Source: JBBWZH01 sp035544115 (GTDB lineage: Bacteria; Actinomycetota; Actinomycetes; Mycobacteriales; CADCTP01). From it: DNA of 64,000 bases. Made by a program: the position numbers and the translations under genes. The stretch is taken from contig OY970235.1 in NCBI GenBank assembly GCA_963714145.1, forward strand, positions 1,178,001 through 1,242,000, read 5' to 3'. Position 1 is the stretch's first letter. Every line of letters starts with the position of its first letter. This document shows, piece after piece, positions 16,603 to 24,717 of this stretch. A model generated the notes under the pieces. It ran no database searches. It was not told the DNA's origin and was given only the letters and a program-made list of their open reading frames with translations.

Positions 16603-19600
16603 CAGGGCCGGCCGGCGAGCAGCGACTCGACCGCGGCCACCACACCGGTGATCGTCGGCGTGTCGAAGAACACGTCCATCCCCACCTCGACGCCGCACCC
16701 GCGCTTGATCCGGGCGATGATCCGGACCATGGTCAGCGAGTGGCCGCCGAGGTCGAACAGGTCCTCGTCCGGGCCGATCTCGTCGATGTGCAGCACGTCC
16801 TGCCAGATCCCCCGGACCGTGCGGGCCAGCTCCGACTCGCCCTGGTCCGGCTCGGTCGCCGGCTCGGCCACCCGCTCCGGCGGGGCGGGCAGCGCGGCCC
16901 GGTCCAGCTTGCCGTTCGGGGTCAGCGGCAGCGCGTCCAGCGGCATGATCGGGCCGGGTACCAGCGCGGCCGGCAGCCACCGGCCGAGGTGGTCGCGCAG
17001 CTCGGCCGCCGCCGGGGCCGGGCCGCCGCGGCCGACCACGTAGCCGGCCAGCACCGGCTCGCCGGCCCCGTCGGTGTGCACCGCGACCGCGGCCGCGGCC
17101 ACCCGGGGGTGGGTGGCCAGCCGGGCCTCGATCTCGGCCAGCTCCACCCGGTGCCCGCGGATCTTCACCTGGTCGTCGGTCCGGCCGAGGAACTCCAGGT
17201 CGCCGTCGGCGGTCCGGCGGGCCCGGTCGCCGGTGCGGTAGAGCCGGCCGCCGGGCGGGTCGTGCGGGTCGGGGACGAACCGGGCCCTGGTGAGGTCGGG
17301 CTGGCCGCGGTAGCCGCGGGCCAGGCCGGCGCCGCCGATCACCAGCTCGCCCGGCACGCCTACCGGCAGCAGCTCCAGCCCGGGGTCGACCACGTACACC
17401 CGGGTGTTCGCGATCGGCCGGCCGATGGTGACCGCCGCCGGCGACCGCGGCACGTCCGCCGCGGTCGACCAGACCGTGGTCTCGGTCGGGCCGTAGACGT
17501 TGACCAGCCGGCCGACCCGCTCGCGCAGCTCGCGGGCCAGCGGCAGCGGCAGCGCCTCGCCGCCGACCAGGCCGACCGCGATCGGCGGCATCCCACCGCC
17601 CGTCCCGCCTACCGCCCCGTTGACCGTCGCGCTTGGCGGGCCGCCGGCCATTCCGGTTGCCGGGCCGCCGGCGCTGAGCAGCACCCGCCAGCCGGACGGG
17701 GTCGCCTGTACGTGGCTGACCTGCTCGGCCGCGATCAGCGCGGCCAGTTCGGCGCCGTCCCGGGCGGCCGACTCGGGGGCCAGCACCAGCCGGCCGCCGG
17801 TGATCAGCGGCAGGTACAGCTCCAGCGCGGAGATGTCGAAGGACAGCGAGGTCAGCCCGAGCCAGCGGTCGCCCGGGCCGCTGCCGAGCAGGTCGCGCAT
17901 GCCGAGCAGCAGGTTGGCCAGCGCGCCGTGGTCGACCTCGACGCCCTTGGGCCGTCCCGTCGAGCCGGACGTGTACAGCACGTAGGCGAGGTCAGCGGGC
18001 GCCGGGCGCGGCAGCGTCCCGTCGTCGTCGCCCGCTTCGGAGCCGGTATCCGCTTCGGAGCCGGTGCCCGCTTCGGTGGCGGTACCGCCGGCGGCGCCGT
18101 CGATGGCGAGCGTCGACGCGGCGGCCCCGGCAAGGCCGGCCGGCCCGGGGCCGGCGGTCAGCACCAGGTCCACGCCCGCGTCGCCGAGGATGTACCCGAG
18201 CCGTTCGGCCGGGTAGCCCGGGTCCAGCGGCAGGTAGGCGGCGCCGGCGCGGGCCACACCGAGCAGCGCGACGAGTTGGTCCGCGGACCGCGGCGCGCAG
18301 ACGCCGACCAGCGAGCCGGCGCCGATGCCGCGCCGGCGCAACCGGTGCGCCAGCCGGGTCGCCGCGCCGGCCAGCTCGGCGTAGCTGAGCCGCTGCCCGC
18401 CGGCGACCACCGCGACCGCGTCCGGGGTGGCCGCCGCCTGCGCGCCGAACAGCTTGACCAGCGTGCCGCCGGCCGGGTAGGCGACGGTCGTGTCGTTGCA
18501 GCCGGCCAGCAGGATCCGCTCGGCCGGCGGCAGCAGCGCGGCCCGGGCCAGCGGCCCGTCCGGGTGGTCGACCACGTCGCGCAGCAGCGTGCGCAGGTGC
18601 CCGGCGATCCGGGCCGCGGCGGACCGGTCCAGCGCGGCCGGGTCGTACTGCAGGCTGACCGAGGTCTGCGCCGGCCCCTCCACCACCTGGACGTGCAGCG
18701 CGTTGCGGGCCGCGTGGTTCGGCGCCAGCCAGTCCACTGCGGTGCGCAGGCCGGTGAACTCCGGCTCGGCGCCATCCCGGCACCGGTAGCTGACCGTCAC
18801 CGGGGTGATGCCCACCCGCGGGGTCAACCCCGCGACCGCCTGCCCGAGCGGCACGTCCCGGTGCCGGTACAGCTCGCGCAGCTCGGCCCGGACGGCGGCG
18901 GCGAACCCGGCGAAGCTGGCCCCGGCGGCCGGCGCCGACAGCACCGGCAGTTCGTTCACGAACAGGCCGATCACGTCCTGCTCGGCCGGGCCGCGGGTGC
19001 CCAGGTCGACCGCGACCGTGACGTCGGGGTTCCCGTACCGGTGCAGCAGCGTCTGCACCGCGGCGACCAGGAACTCGAACCGGGTCACCCCGAGCCGCTG
19101 CGCCGCCGCGGCCAGTCCGGCGCGCAGCGGCTGGTCCAGGTCGAACCGGACGTCCTCGCCCGGCCGCGCGGCCCGCGACCACGGCCCTAGCCCGGGCAGC
19201 ACGACCTCGGCCGGGTCGGCCCAGCGGCCGGCGTAGTACGCCGCGGCGGCCGCCCGCGCGTCCGGGCCGGGCGCCGCCTCGACCACCGGCGCGGCGCCGC
19301 CGGCCGGTGCCGCCGCGCCCGCGACCGCGGCGTTGTACCCGGCGGCCAGGTCGCGGACCAGGATGTCCTTGGAGGTGCCGTCGAAGACCAGGTGGTGCGC
19401 GACCGCGACCAGCAGGTGCCGGCCCGGCGCCAGCGCGAACAGGGTGAACCGGACCAGCGGCCCCGCGTGCAGGTCGAACGGCCGCCGCACCTCGTCCGCG
19501 ACGTGCTTGTCCAGCTGCCCGTCCGGGCCGCCGGCGCCGGCCAGGTCGACCACGGTCAGGGTGGGGGGTGTGGCGGCCGGCACCAGGAACAGCTCGCCGT

Positions 19601-19805
19601 CCCGCTCGTGCGGCACGCTGCCCAGCGCCGGGTGCCGGGCGACCACGGCGGCGCAGGCCGCGCGCAGTGCCGGCACCCGCAGGTCGCCGTCGAAGCGCAG
19701 CAGCACCGGCAGCGCGTACGCGGTGCCGGCCGCGCCGACCCGCTCGGTGATCCAGACGCCGTGCTGCACCGGGGACGCCGCGGTGCTCTCGATTACCTCA
19801 GACAT
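16602..19805 (-). CDS. NRPS module C-A-PCP, predicted Gly-type specificity
   Basis: A 1067-aa protein. A C domain (AHHLVFDG near residue 136) is followed by an A domain (YTSGSTGRPKG near 611, SFDISALELY, NVYGPTE, YRTGDRAR, final NGKLDRAAL) and a PCP (DLGGHSLTM near 1018). No epimerase, methyltransferase or TE is present. Pocket residues read by eye against GrsA are D-I-L-Q-L-G-V-V-W, near the published Gly code DILQLGLIWK. The ATG at 19805 lies 9 nt after the ligase stop, with GAGGT in the gap. A short Gly/Pro-rich insert interrupts the A domain around nt 17590-17680. The growing chain must pass to the free carrier or the C-A-PCP-TE protein, because this module cannot release its product. Confidence 0.93.
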   Translation of the reverse strand: MSEVIESTAASPVQHGVWITERVGAAGTAYALPVLLRFDGDLRVPALRAACAAVVARHPALGSVPHERDGELFLVPAATPPTLTVVDLAGAGGPDGQLDKHVADEVRRPFDLHAGPLVRFTLFALAPGRHLLVAVAHHLVFDGTSKDILVRDLAAGYNAAVAGAAAPAGGAAPVVEAAPGPDARAAAAAYYAGRWADPAEVVLPGLGPWSRAARPGEDVRFDLDQPLRAGLAAAAQRLGVTRFEFLVAAVQTLLHRYGNPDVTVAVDLGTRGPAEQDVIGLFVNELPVLSAPAAGASFAGFAAAVRAELRELYRHRDVPLGQAVAGLTPRVGITPVTVSYRCRDGAEPEFTGLRTAVDWLAPNHAARNALHVQVVEGPAQTSVSLQYDPAALDRSAAARIAGHLRTLLRDVVDHPDGPLARAALLPPAERILLAGCNDTTVAYPAGGTLVKLFGAQAAATPDAVAVVAGGQRLSYAELAGAATRLAHRLRRRGIGAGSLVGVCAPRSADQLVALLGVARAGAAYLPLDPGYPAERLGYILGDAGVDLVLTAGPGPAGLAGAAASTLAIDGAAGGTATEAGTGSEADTGSEAGDDDGTLPRPAPADLAYVLYTSGSTGRPKGVEVDHGALANLLLGMRDLLGSGPGDRWLGLTSLSFDISALELYLPLITGGRLVLAPESAARDGAELAALIAAEQVSHVQATPSGWRVLLSAGGPATGMAGGPPSATVNGAVGGTGGGMPPIAVGLVGGEALPLPLARELRERVGRLVNVYGPTETTVWSTAADVPRSPAAVTIGRPIANTRVYVVDPGLELLPVGVPGELVIGGAGLARGYRGQPDLTRARFVPDPHDPPGGRLYRTGDRARRTADGDLEFLGRTDDQVKIRGHRVELAEIEARLATHPRVAAAAVAVHTDGAGEPVLAGYVVGRGGPAPAAAELRDHLGRWLPAALVPGPIMPLDALPLTPNGKLDRAALPAPPERVAEPATEPDQGESELARTVRGIWQDVLHIDEIGPDEDLFDLGGHSLTMVRIIARIKRGCGVEVGMDVFFDTPTITGVVAAVESLLAGRP

Positions 19806-19814
19806 CGCCGGACC

Positions 19815-21674
19815 TCATCTCGTCGCGCCGGTACGGGCGGAGTCACGGGGGCTGGCCGGTTCGCCGCGGCCCACCGGAGCGGGCTCGGCCAGCGCGTCGG
19901 GGCGGGGCGCTGCTTCGGCATCCCGCGGGGTCGCGCGCAGCAGCGGCGCGTCCGGGTCGGCCGCCAGCTCACGCAGCCGCGTCTTGACCACCTTGCCGCC
20001 CGGGTTGCGCGGCAGCGCCGGCAGCAGCAGCACCCGGCTCGGGATCTCGTGCCCGGCCAGCCGCTCGGCCAGGAACCCGCGCAACTCGGCCAGCCCCGGC
20101 CCGGCCGGCCGCAGCTCGGCCGGCCCCTGCTCGGCCAGCCGCGGCTCGGCCAGCTCTGGTTCGGCCAGCTCTGGTTCGGCCAGCTCTGGTTCGGCCAGCT
20201 CTGGTTCGGCCAGCTCTGGTTCGGCCAGCCCCAACTCGGCCAGTCCCGACCCGGTCGGCCCCCGCTCAAGCGGCCCCGGCCCGGCCGCCCCCGGCTCAGC
20301 CGGCCCCGGCCCGGTGGTCAGCACCACGGCCGCGGCCACGGACATGCCGAGCACCGGGTGCGGCAGGCCGAACACCGCCGCCTCGGCCACCGCCGGGTGC
20401 TCTACCAGCGCGGCCTCCACCTGCAGCGTGGACACCTTGAGCGCGCCGGACCTGATCACATCCCGGTCCCGGTCGACCAGGTGCAGGTAGCCGTCCTCGT
20501 CCAGGTAGCCGAGGTCGCCCATCCGCACCCAGCCGTCGGCGAACACGGCCGCGCTGGCACCGGGGTCGTTCAGGTAGCAGCGCGGCGCGGTGGGGGAGCG
20601 CAGGCAGACCTCGCCCACCGAGCCGGCCGGGAGTGGCTGGCCGTGCTCGTCGGCGATCCGCAGCCCGCCGCCGATCGCGCGGCCGACCGACGCCGGCCGG
20701 TCCGGGTCGACCACCATCGTGGTCTGCGCCGGTGCCGCCTCGGTCGAGGTGTAGTAGTTGACGATCGTGGCCCGGGGCAGCGCCGCGGCCAGCGCGGCCG
20801 CCACCGCCGGCGGCAGCGCGGCGGCCGTGCAGCCGAGCAGCCGCACGCTGGACAGGTCGTACCGCTCGGGCACCCCGGCCGACAGCAGTTCGCTGGCCAT
20901 CGCCGGCACCACGAACACCGTGCCGACCGCGTACGACTCGATCAGCCGGCCGACCCGGCCGGGGACGAACCGCGGCACGACCAGCGCGGCCGGGCGCGCG
21001 TCCAGCGCGTTCACCAGCATCGCCTGGCCCGCGTTGGTACCGACCGGGAACGCGTGCAGGAAGTGCTCGGAGTGCGCCAGCGGCCGGCGTCGCCCGCCGC
21101 AGCCCCAGGCCAGATTGCCGTGGGTGGCCAGCACCCCCTTGGGCCGGCCGGTGGTGCCGGACGTGTAGAGCACCTGCGCCGGGTCGTCCGGCCCGATCGG
21201 CAGGTCCGGCGCGGTACCGCCGGTCGGCAGCTCGGCCAGCCGGGCAACCCAGCCGCCGGTGCCGCCGGCGCTGGCCGGGCCGCCGGTGCCGGCCGGGGGA
21301 GCAGTGCCGGCCGGGGGAGCGGCGGCCCCGTGCAGGACGCCGACCGCCCCGCTGTGCCGCAGGACGTGCTCGATCTCCGGCGCGGCCAGCGCGTCCGACA
21401 TCGGCACCGCCACGGCGCCGGCCCGGTGCACGCCGACGAAGCCGATCGCGTAGTCGATCCAGTCGCCGGTGCCGAACAGCAGCCCGACCCGGTCGCCCGG
21501 CCGTACCCCGCGGTCGGCCAGCGCGCCGGCCACCGCGGCCGACCGGGCCGCCCACTCGGCGAAGGTGAGCGCGCCGCGCCCGGGAAGCAGCACCGCGGTG
21601 CGGTCCGGGTCGGCCGCCGCGCGGGCGGCCAGCAGGTCCGGAATGGTCGGCGGTAACGGGAGCGGGTCGGTCAT
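19815..21674 (-). CDS. Acyl-CoA synthetase/ligase-like adenylating enzyme
   Basis: A 619-aa class I adenylate-forming enzyme. It has YTSGTTGRPKG near residue 170, NYYTSTEAAP near 305, MGDLGYLDEDGYLHLVDRD near 385, and a terminal GGKVVKTRLREL carrying the catalytic Lys. It looks like a fatty/aryl-CoA ligase more than an NRPS A domain and lacks a carrier. A 15-bp tandem repeat encodes five AEPEL units at residues about 478-511, lengthening the hinge to the C-terminal subdomain. The ATG overlaps the stop of the Arg/Glu-rich ORF upstream by 4 nt (ATGA). It could activate an acyl acid for the free carrier protein or as a CoA ester for the crotonase at 22069. Confidence 0.88.
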   Translation of the reverse strand: MTDPLPLPPTIPDLLAARAAADPDRTAVLLPGRGALTFAEWAARSAAVAGALADRGVRPGDRVGLLFGTGDWIDYAIGFVGVHRAGAVAVPMSDALAAPEIEHVLRHSGAVGVLHGAAAPPAGTAPPAGTGGPASAGGTGGWVARLAELPTGGTAPDLPIGPDDPAQVLYTSGTTGRPKGVLATHGNLAWGCGGRRRPLAHSEHFLHAFPVGTNAGQAMLVNALDARPAALVVPRFVPGRVGRLIESYAVGTVFVVPAMASELLSAGVPERYDLSSVRLLGCTAAALPPAVAAALAAALPRATIVNYYTSTEAAPAQTTMVVDPDRPASVGRAIGGGLRIADEHGQPLPAGSVGEVCLRSPTAPRCYLNDPGASAAVFADGWVRMGDLGYLDEDGYLHLVDRDRDVIRSGALKVSTLQVEAALVEHPAVAEAAVFGLPHPVLGMSVAAAVVLTTGPGPAEPGAAGPGPLERGPTGSGLAELGLAEPELAEPELAEPELAEPELAEPELAEPRLAEQGPAELRPAGPGLAELRGFLAERLAGHEIPSRVLLLPALPRNPGGKVVKTRLRELAADPDAPLLRATPRDAEAAPRPDALAEPAPVGRGEPASPRDSARTGATR

Positions 21675-22072
21675 CCCGACCCGACCTCCCGCCACTCCCG
21701 GACCGCCCGTTCCCGGGTCGGCCGCTCCCGCACCGGCCGCCTCCGGGCCTCCCGGGCCGGCCGCTCCCGGGCCGGCCGCTCGCGGGCCGGCCGCTCGCGG
21801 GCCGGCCGCTCGCGGGCCGGCCGCTCGCGGGCCGGCCGCTCGCGGGCCGGCCGCTCGCGGGCCGGCCGCTCGCGGGCCGGCCGCTCGCGGGCCGCTCGCT
21901 CGCGGGCCGCCCGTTCCCGGGCCGCCCGTTCCCGGGCCGGCCGCTCCCGCACCGGCCGCTTCCGGGCCGCCCGCTCCGGGGTCGGCCGCTCCCGGGCAAC
22001 CTGTGCCCCGGGCACCGCGGCTTCTCCGCGCGCCGCGGCTTCTCCGGGCGCCGCGGCGGCGCTGCCGGTCAC
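21671..22072 (-). CDS. Putative Arg/Glu/Pro-rich pentapeptide-repeat protein, translationally coupled at both ends
   Basis: A 133-aa frame. Its GTG overlaps the crotonase stop by 4 nt (GTGA) and its TGA overlaps the ligase ATG by 4 nt (ATGA). This matches the coupling of the recognised genes around it and is the main reason to call it. The product is almost entirely ARERP-type pentapeptides (about 13 consecutive units) encoded by a 15-bp tandem repeat, strongly charged and likely extended or disordered. I recognise no family. The alternatives are an untranslated minisatellite, since another frame through the repeat is also open, or an N-terminal extension of the ligase from a GTG at 22079. 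Confidence 0.4.
   Translation of the reverse strand: MTGSAAAAPGEAAARGEAAVPGAQVARERPTPERAARKRPVRERPARERAARERAARERAARERPARERPARERPARERPARERPARERPARERPARERPARERPAREARRRPVRERPTRERAVREWREVGSG
21740..21960. repeat. 15-bp tandem repeat (GGGCCGGCCGCTCGC unit)
   Basis: The near-perfect core runs about 21775-21895 and degenerates on both sides. The period is 15 bp, a multiple of three, so frames stay open across it. Each unit contains a GGCCGGCC palindrome, so the RNA would fold heavily. It separates the crotonase and ligase genes. Confidence 0.85.
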
Positions 22073-22956
22073 GGCACACCCCGCCGGGCCGTCCGCGACT
22101 GCTGGCCGGCGCGGAAGCCGTCCACCGGCCCGGTCGAGGTGCGCAGCAGCTCCAGGTACTCGCGGGTCTCGACCGCCACCCCGTCCCGGATCGGCAGGCC
22201 GAGCCCGCCGTACACGGCCGCCTTGATGTGCCGTACCGCGTCGCCGGGCAGCGCGGCCAGCTGGCCGGCGAACGCCGCGGTCTGCGCGCGCAGCTCGGCC
22301 GCCGGCACCGCCCGCAGCGCCAGCCCGACCTCGACCGCCTCGGCCGCGGACAGCCAGCGGCCGGTCCACAGCAGTTCCAGGCCGCGCTGCAGGCCGAGCC
22401 TGCGGATGGTGCGCTGGGTCGCGCCGGCCCCCGGCATGTGCCCGTACGGCGTGTGCACGTCGCCGATCCGGGCGGTGTCCGCGATCAGCATCAGGTCGCA
22501 GGCCACCGCCAGTTCGAAGCCGCTGGCCCGGGCCTTCGCCTGCACCATCGCGATGGTCGGCACCGGCACGCTCTCCAGCGCGAACACGACCCGGTTCAGC
22601 CGCCGCAGGTACGCCTCGAACAGCCCGAAGTCCGGGTCGCCGCCGGTCAGCGCCTCGGTCAGGAAGCCCAGATCGCTGCCGATGCAGAAGGCCCGGTCGC
22701 CGGCACCGGTGAGCACCAGCACCCGGCAGCCACGGTCGGCCGCCGCGGCGGTGAACGCCTCGTACAGCTGGGCGTGCATCTCCTCGGTGGTCGCGTTCAG
22801 CGCGGCCGGGCGGTTCATCGTCACCCAGGTGACGCCGCCCGACCGCTCGACCAGCACAGGTGCTTCGGCCGCCGCCCGCTCGGCCGCGCCGGTCACCAGC
22901 AGCCCGGCGCTCGTTCCCGCGGCCGGGCCGCCGGCCAGCACCCGGCGCTCGCTCAA
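22069..22956 (-). CDS. Enoyl-CoA hydratase/isomerase (crotonase) family protein
   Basis: A 295-aa crotonase-fold protein: VTWVTMNRPAALNATTEEM, an oxyanion-hole segment FCIGSDLG, and ARASGFELAVACDLMLIAD followed by HTPYGHMPGAGATQR. It is clearly different from the carboxymethylproline-synthase-like crotonase at 26874: it lacks that protein's GFQFAL and MPEL segments and has a roughly 30-residue N-terminal extension. The start is a TTG whose last bases overlap the upstream TGA (TTGA), so initiation probably relies on coupling. With the acyl-ligase two frames downstream it could hydrate or isomerise a CoA-linked side-chain precursor. The reaction is not predictable from the sequence. Confidence 0.85.
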   Translation of the reverse strand: MSERRVLAGGPAAGTSAGLLVTGAAERAAAEAPVLVERSGGVTWVTMNRPAALNATTEEMHAQLYEAFTAAAADRGCRVLVLTGAGDRAFCIGSDLGFLTEALTGGDPDFGLFEAYLRRLNRVVFALESVPVPTIAMVQAKARASGFELAVACDLMLIADTARIGDVHTPYGHMPGAGATQRTIRRLGLQRGLELLWTGRWLSAAEAVEVGLALRAVPAAELRAQTAAFAGQLAALPGDAVRHIKAAVYGGLGLPIRDGVAVETREYLELLRTSTGPVDGFRAGQQSRTARRGVP

Positions 22957-23735
22957 TTCGCGGCCAGCTCTGTCGCAAGTGGATAGTCGGTGACCGGCTC
23001 GCCGCGGCGCAGGATGTCCGCGCGCATGTAGACGACGCAGTACGCGCGGCGCGGCCAGGGCGTGGTGTTCGGCGGCGAGCCGTGCAGCGTCTGGGCGTGG
23101 TGGATCAGCGCCGAGCCGGCCGGCACCGGGTACGGCACCGCCTCCTCGTCGGTGACCGCCTCGACCAGCACCGAGTCCGGGTCGGTGCGCTCATGCTCGA
23201 TCCGGCCGCGGGTGTGGCTGCCCAGCACGTAGTGCACGCAGCCGTTGGCCACGGTCGCGTCGTCCAGCGCCACCCAGATCGTGGCGGCGGTCGGCGGCTC
23301 CAGGTGCCAGTACCGGTTGTCCTGGTGCAGCACCAGGTTGCTGGCCTCGCCCTTGCCGGCCGGCTTGTAGAAGGCGTGGTCGCGGAACAGCCGGACCGGG
23401 CCGCCGAGCAGCGCCTCGACCCGGGCCACCACGTCCGGCCGGGCCACCAGCGCGGCGAACACCGGCTCGGTCTGCCAGAGGTCGACCTTCTGCAGCAGGC
23501 CGTACTCCAGCGGCTTGCCGCGCCGCTCGGACAGGTCCCGCACGTCGGCGGCCACCGCCTCGCCCTCGGCGCCGGCGTAGAAGGCCCGCTCCATCGCCGC
23601 CCGGACCGGGTCCAGTTCCTCCGGGCGGAGGAACGGCCCCCAGTTCAGCACGCCGTCCCGGGCGAACGCGGCCACCTCATCGGTGCCGGTCCCGATCAGG
23701 GCCTGGCCCGCGCCCCCAGCGGTCGTGGCACTCAC
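22953..23735 (-). CDS. Phytanoyl-CoA-dioxygenase-like Fe(II)/2-oxoglutarate oxygenase (first of two)
   Basis: A 260-aa PhyH-family protein. The iron ligands appear as HQD (LHQDNRYWH, near residue 137) and a distal His in TLHGS (near 216), followed by an Arg-containing strand (PWPRRAYCVVYM). A strong AAGGAGGAG lies 7 nt before the GTG at 23735. Carbapenem clusters such as thn encode two PhyH-like oxygenases, ThnG and ThnQ; this pair is placed comparably, immediately after the ThnK-like gene. A likely role is oxidation of the bicyclic core or side chain. Which protein corresponds to ThnG or ThnQ cannot be decided by eye. Confidence 0.88.
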   Translation of the reverse strand: MSATTAGGAGQALIGTGTDEVAAFARDGVLNWGPFLRPEELDPVRAAMERAFYAGAEGEAVAADVRDLSERRGKPLEYGLLQKVDLWQTEPVFAALVARPDVVARVEALLGGPVRLFRDHAFYKPAGKGEASNLVLHQDNRYWHLEPPTAATIWVALDDATVANGCVHYVLGSHTRGRIEHERTDPDSVLVEAVTDEEAVPYPVPAGSALIHHAQTLHGSPPNTTPWPRRAYCVVYMRADILRRGEPVTDYPLATELAAN

Positions 23736-23851
23736 TCTGTCTCCTCCTTCGCTTCGGCCGGCCGCACAGCCGACGCCTTCCCTCCGCGTCTCGGGAGCTT
23801 CGCTCGCGCGACGCTGCGGTCCAGGCGCCGCCGCGGCCGCCCGGCGCTCAC
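23732..23851 (-). CDS. Possible 39-aa leader-type ORF between the two oxygenase genes
   Basis: GTG at 23851, with a GAAGGAGGAG ribosome-binding site identical to that of the next gene, opens a 39-codon frame (MSAGRPRRRLD, then KASAVRPAEAKEETE). Its TGA overlaps the oxygenase GTG by 4 nt. The product is basic at its N-terminus and resembles nothing I know. It arises from a 35-bp duplication of the translation-start region, so it may be a by-product of that duplication that keeps ribosomes coupled across 165 nt. Confidence 0.35.
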   Translation of the reverse strand: MSAGRPRRRLDRSVARAKLPRRGGKASAVRPAEAKEETE

Positions 23852-23888
23852 GGTGTCTCCTCCTTCGCTTCGGCCGGCCGCACAGCCG
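23738..23888. repeat. Direct duplication of a 35-bp ribosome-binding-site segment
   Basis: Positions 23738-23772 and 23854-23888 are identical (TGTCTCCTCCTTCGCTTCGG and onward). On the coding (minus) strand each copy ends in GAAGGAGGAGACA a few bases before a GTG. The 81 bp between the copies carry a partly self-complementary GCGTC/GACGC stretch. Confidence 0.8.
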
Positions 23889-23900
23889 GCCCCCGGGCGG

Positions 23901-24671
23901 TCACCAGCGCACCAGTGGGTAGACGAAGCTGACTGCCCGGCGCTGTTCGTCGGTGCTGTTGCGGGCCGAGGTGTGCGCCATGAACCCGCTGAACATCACC
24001 GCGGTGCCAGCCTTGCGGGGCACGGTCACCGGCGTCAGGTCGGGCCAGAGCCGGGCGATGTCGAGGGACGGCTCCACCGGCGAGTCGAACAGCACGTCCG
24101 ACTTGCCGTCCGGCTGCTCCAGCCGCCGGCCCCGGTGCGAACCGGGCAGGAACTGCAGGCAGCCGTTGCCCTCGTGCGCGTCGTCCACCGCGATCCAGAT
24201 CGTCAGGACGTCCTCGTGGTCGTCCAGGAAGCCGGCCGGCGGGAAGAGCAGATCCTGGTGCCAGGGCTTCTGCGAGCCGATCCCGCTCGGCTTCGCCCAC
24301 AGGAACGCGTCGCCCAGGTAGCTCGGCCCGTCGTGGATCGGCTGCACGTACCGCTCGCGCAGCCGCAGCAGCCGCTCGGCCTCGGCCAGCTTCGGTGAGT
24401 ACGTGTGTGCCTTGCCGACCACCCGCAGCTTGCCGCCGACGCCGCCCTCGCCCGCGGCCCGGGCGGCCCAGCCGCCACCCTCGCCGGGCGACTCGAGTTG
24501 CCAGTCCTCGCTGCTGTGCGTCATCGACTTCGACATCTCGATCAGCTCGTCCGCGCCGTCGGACAGCAACCGCAGCACGCCGGCCGGCACCGGGTCGGCC
24601 AGCACGTCATCCAGCCGGACGAAGCCGTCCCGCTCCAGTTGCAGCGCGGTATCCGAGAGTGACACCGTCAA
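23901..24671 (-). CDS. Phytanoyl-CoA-dioxygenase-like Fe(II)/2-oxoglutarate oxygenase (second of two)
   Basis: A 256-aa PhyH-family protein. HQD lies in KPWHQDLLFPPAGF (near residue 138), the distal His is in FMAHTSARNS (near 232), and an Arg in RRAVSFVYP would bind 2-oxoglutarate. NGCLQFLPGSHRGR is the characteristic PhyH loop. The best ribosome-binding site, AAAGGAGC, is spaced for a TTG start at 24671; a GTG two codons inside is the alternative. It lies directly downstream of the ThnK-like radical SAM gene. By comparison with ThnG/ThnQ it probably desaturates or hydroxylates the carbapenam or its side chain. Confidence 0.88.
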   Translation of the reverse strand: MTVSLSDTALQLERDGFVRLDDVLADPVPAGVLRLLSDGADELIEMSKSMTHSSEDWQLESPGEGGGWAARAAGEGGVGGKLRVVGKAHTYSPKLAEAERLLRLRERYVQPIHDGPSYLGDAFLWAKPSGIGSQKPWHQDLLFPPAGFLDDHEDVLTIWIAVDDAHEGNGCLQFLPGSHRGRRLEQPDGKSDVLFDSPVEPSLDIARLWPDLTPVTVPRKAGTAVMFSGFMAHTSARNSTDEQRRAVSFVYPLVRW

Positions 24672-24717
24672 TGCGAGGGCTCCTTTCGGGGGAAGCGCCG
24701 GACCCGGGGGTGGCGGC

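Noticed and set aside
21740..21960. CRISPR array
   Set aside because: Contiguous 15-bp tandem repeat without spacers and no cas genes.
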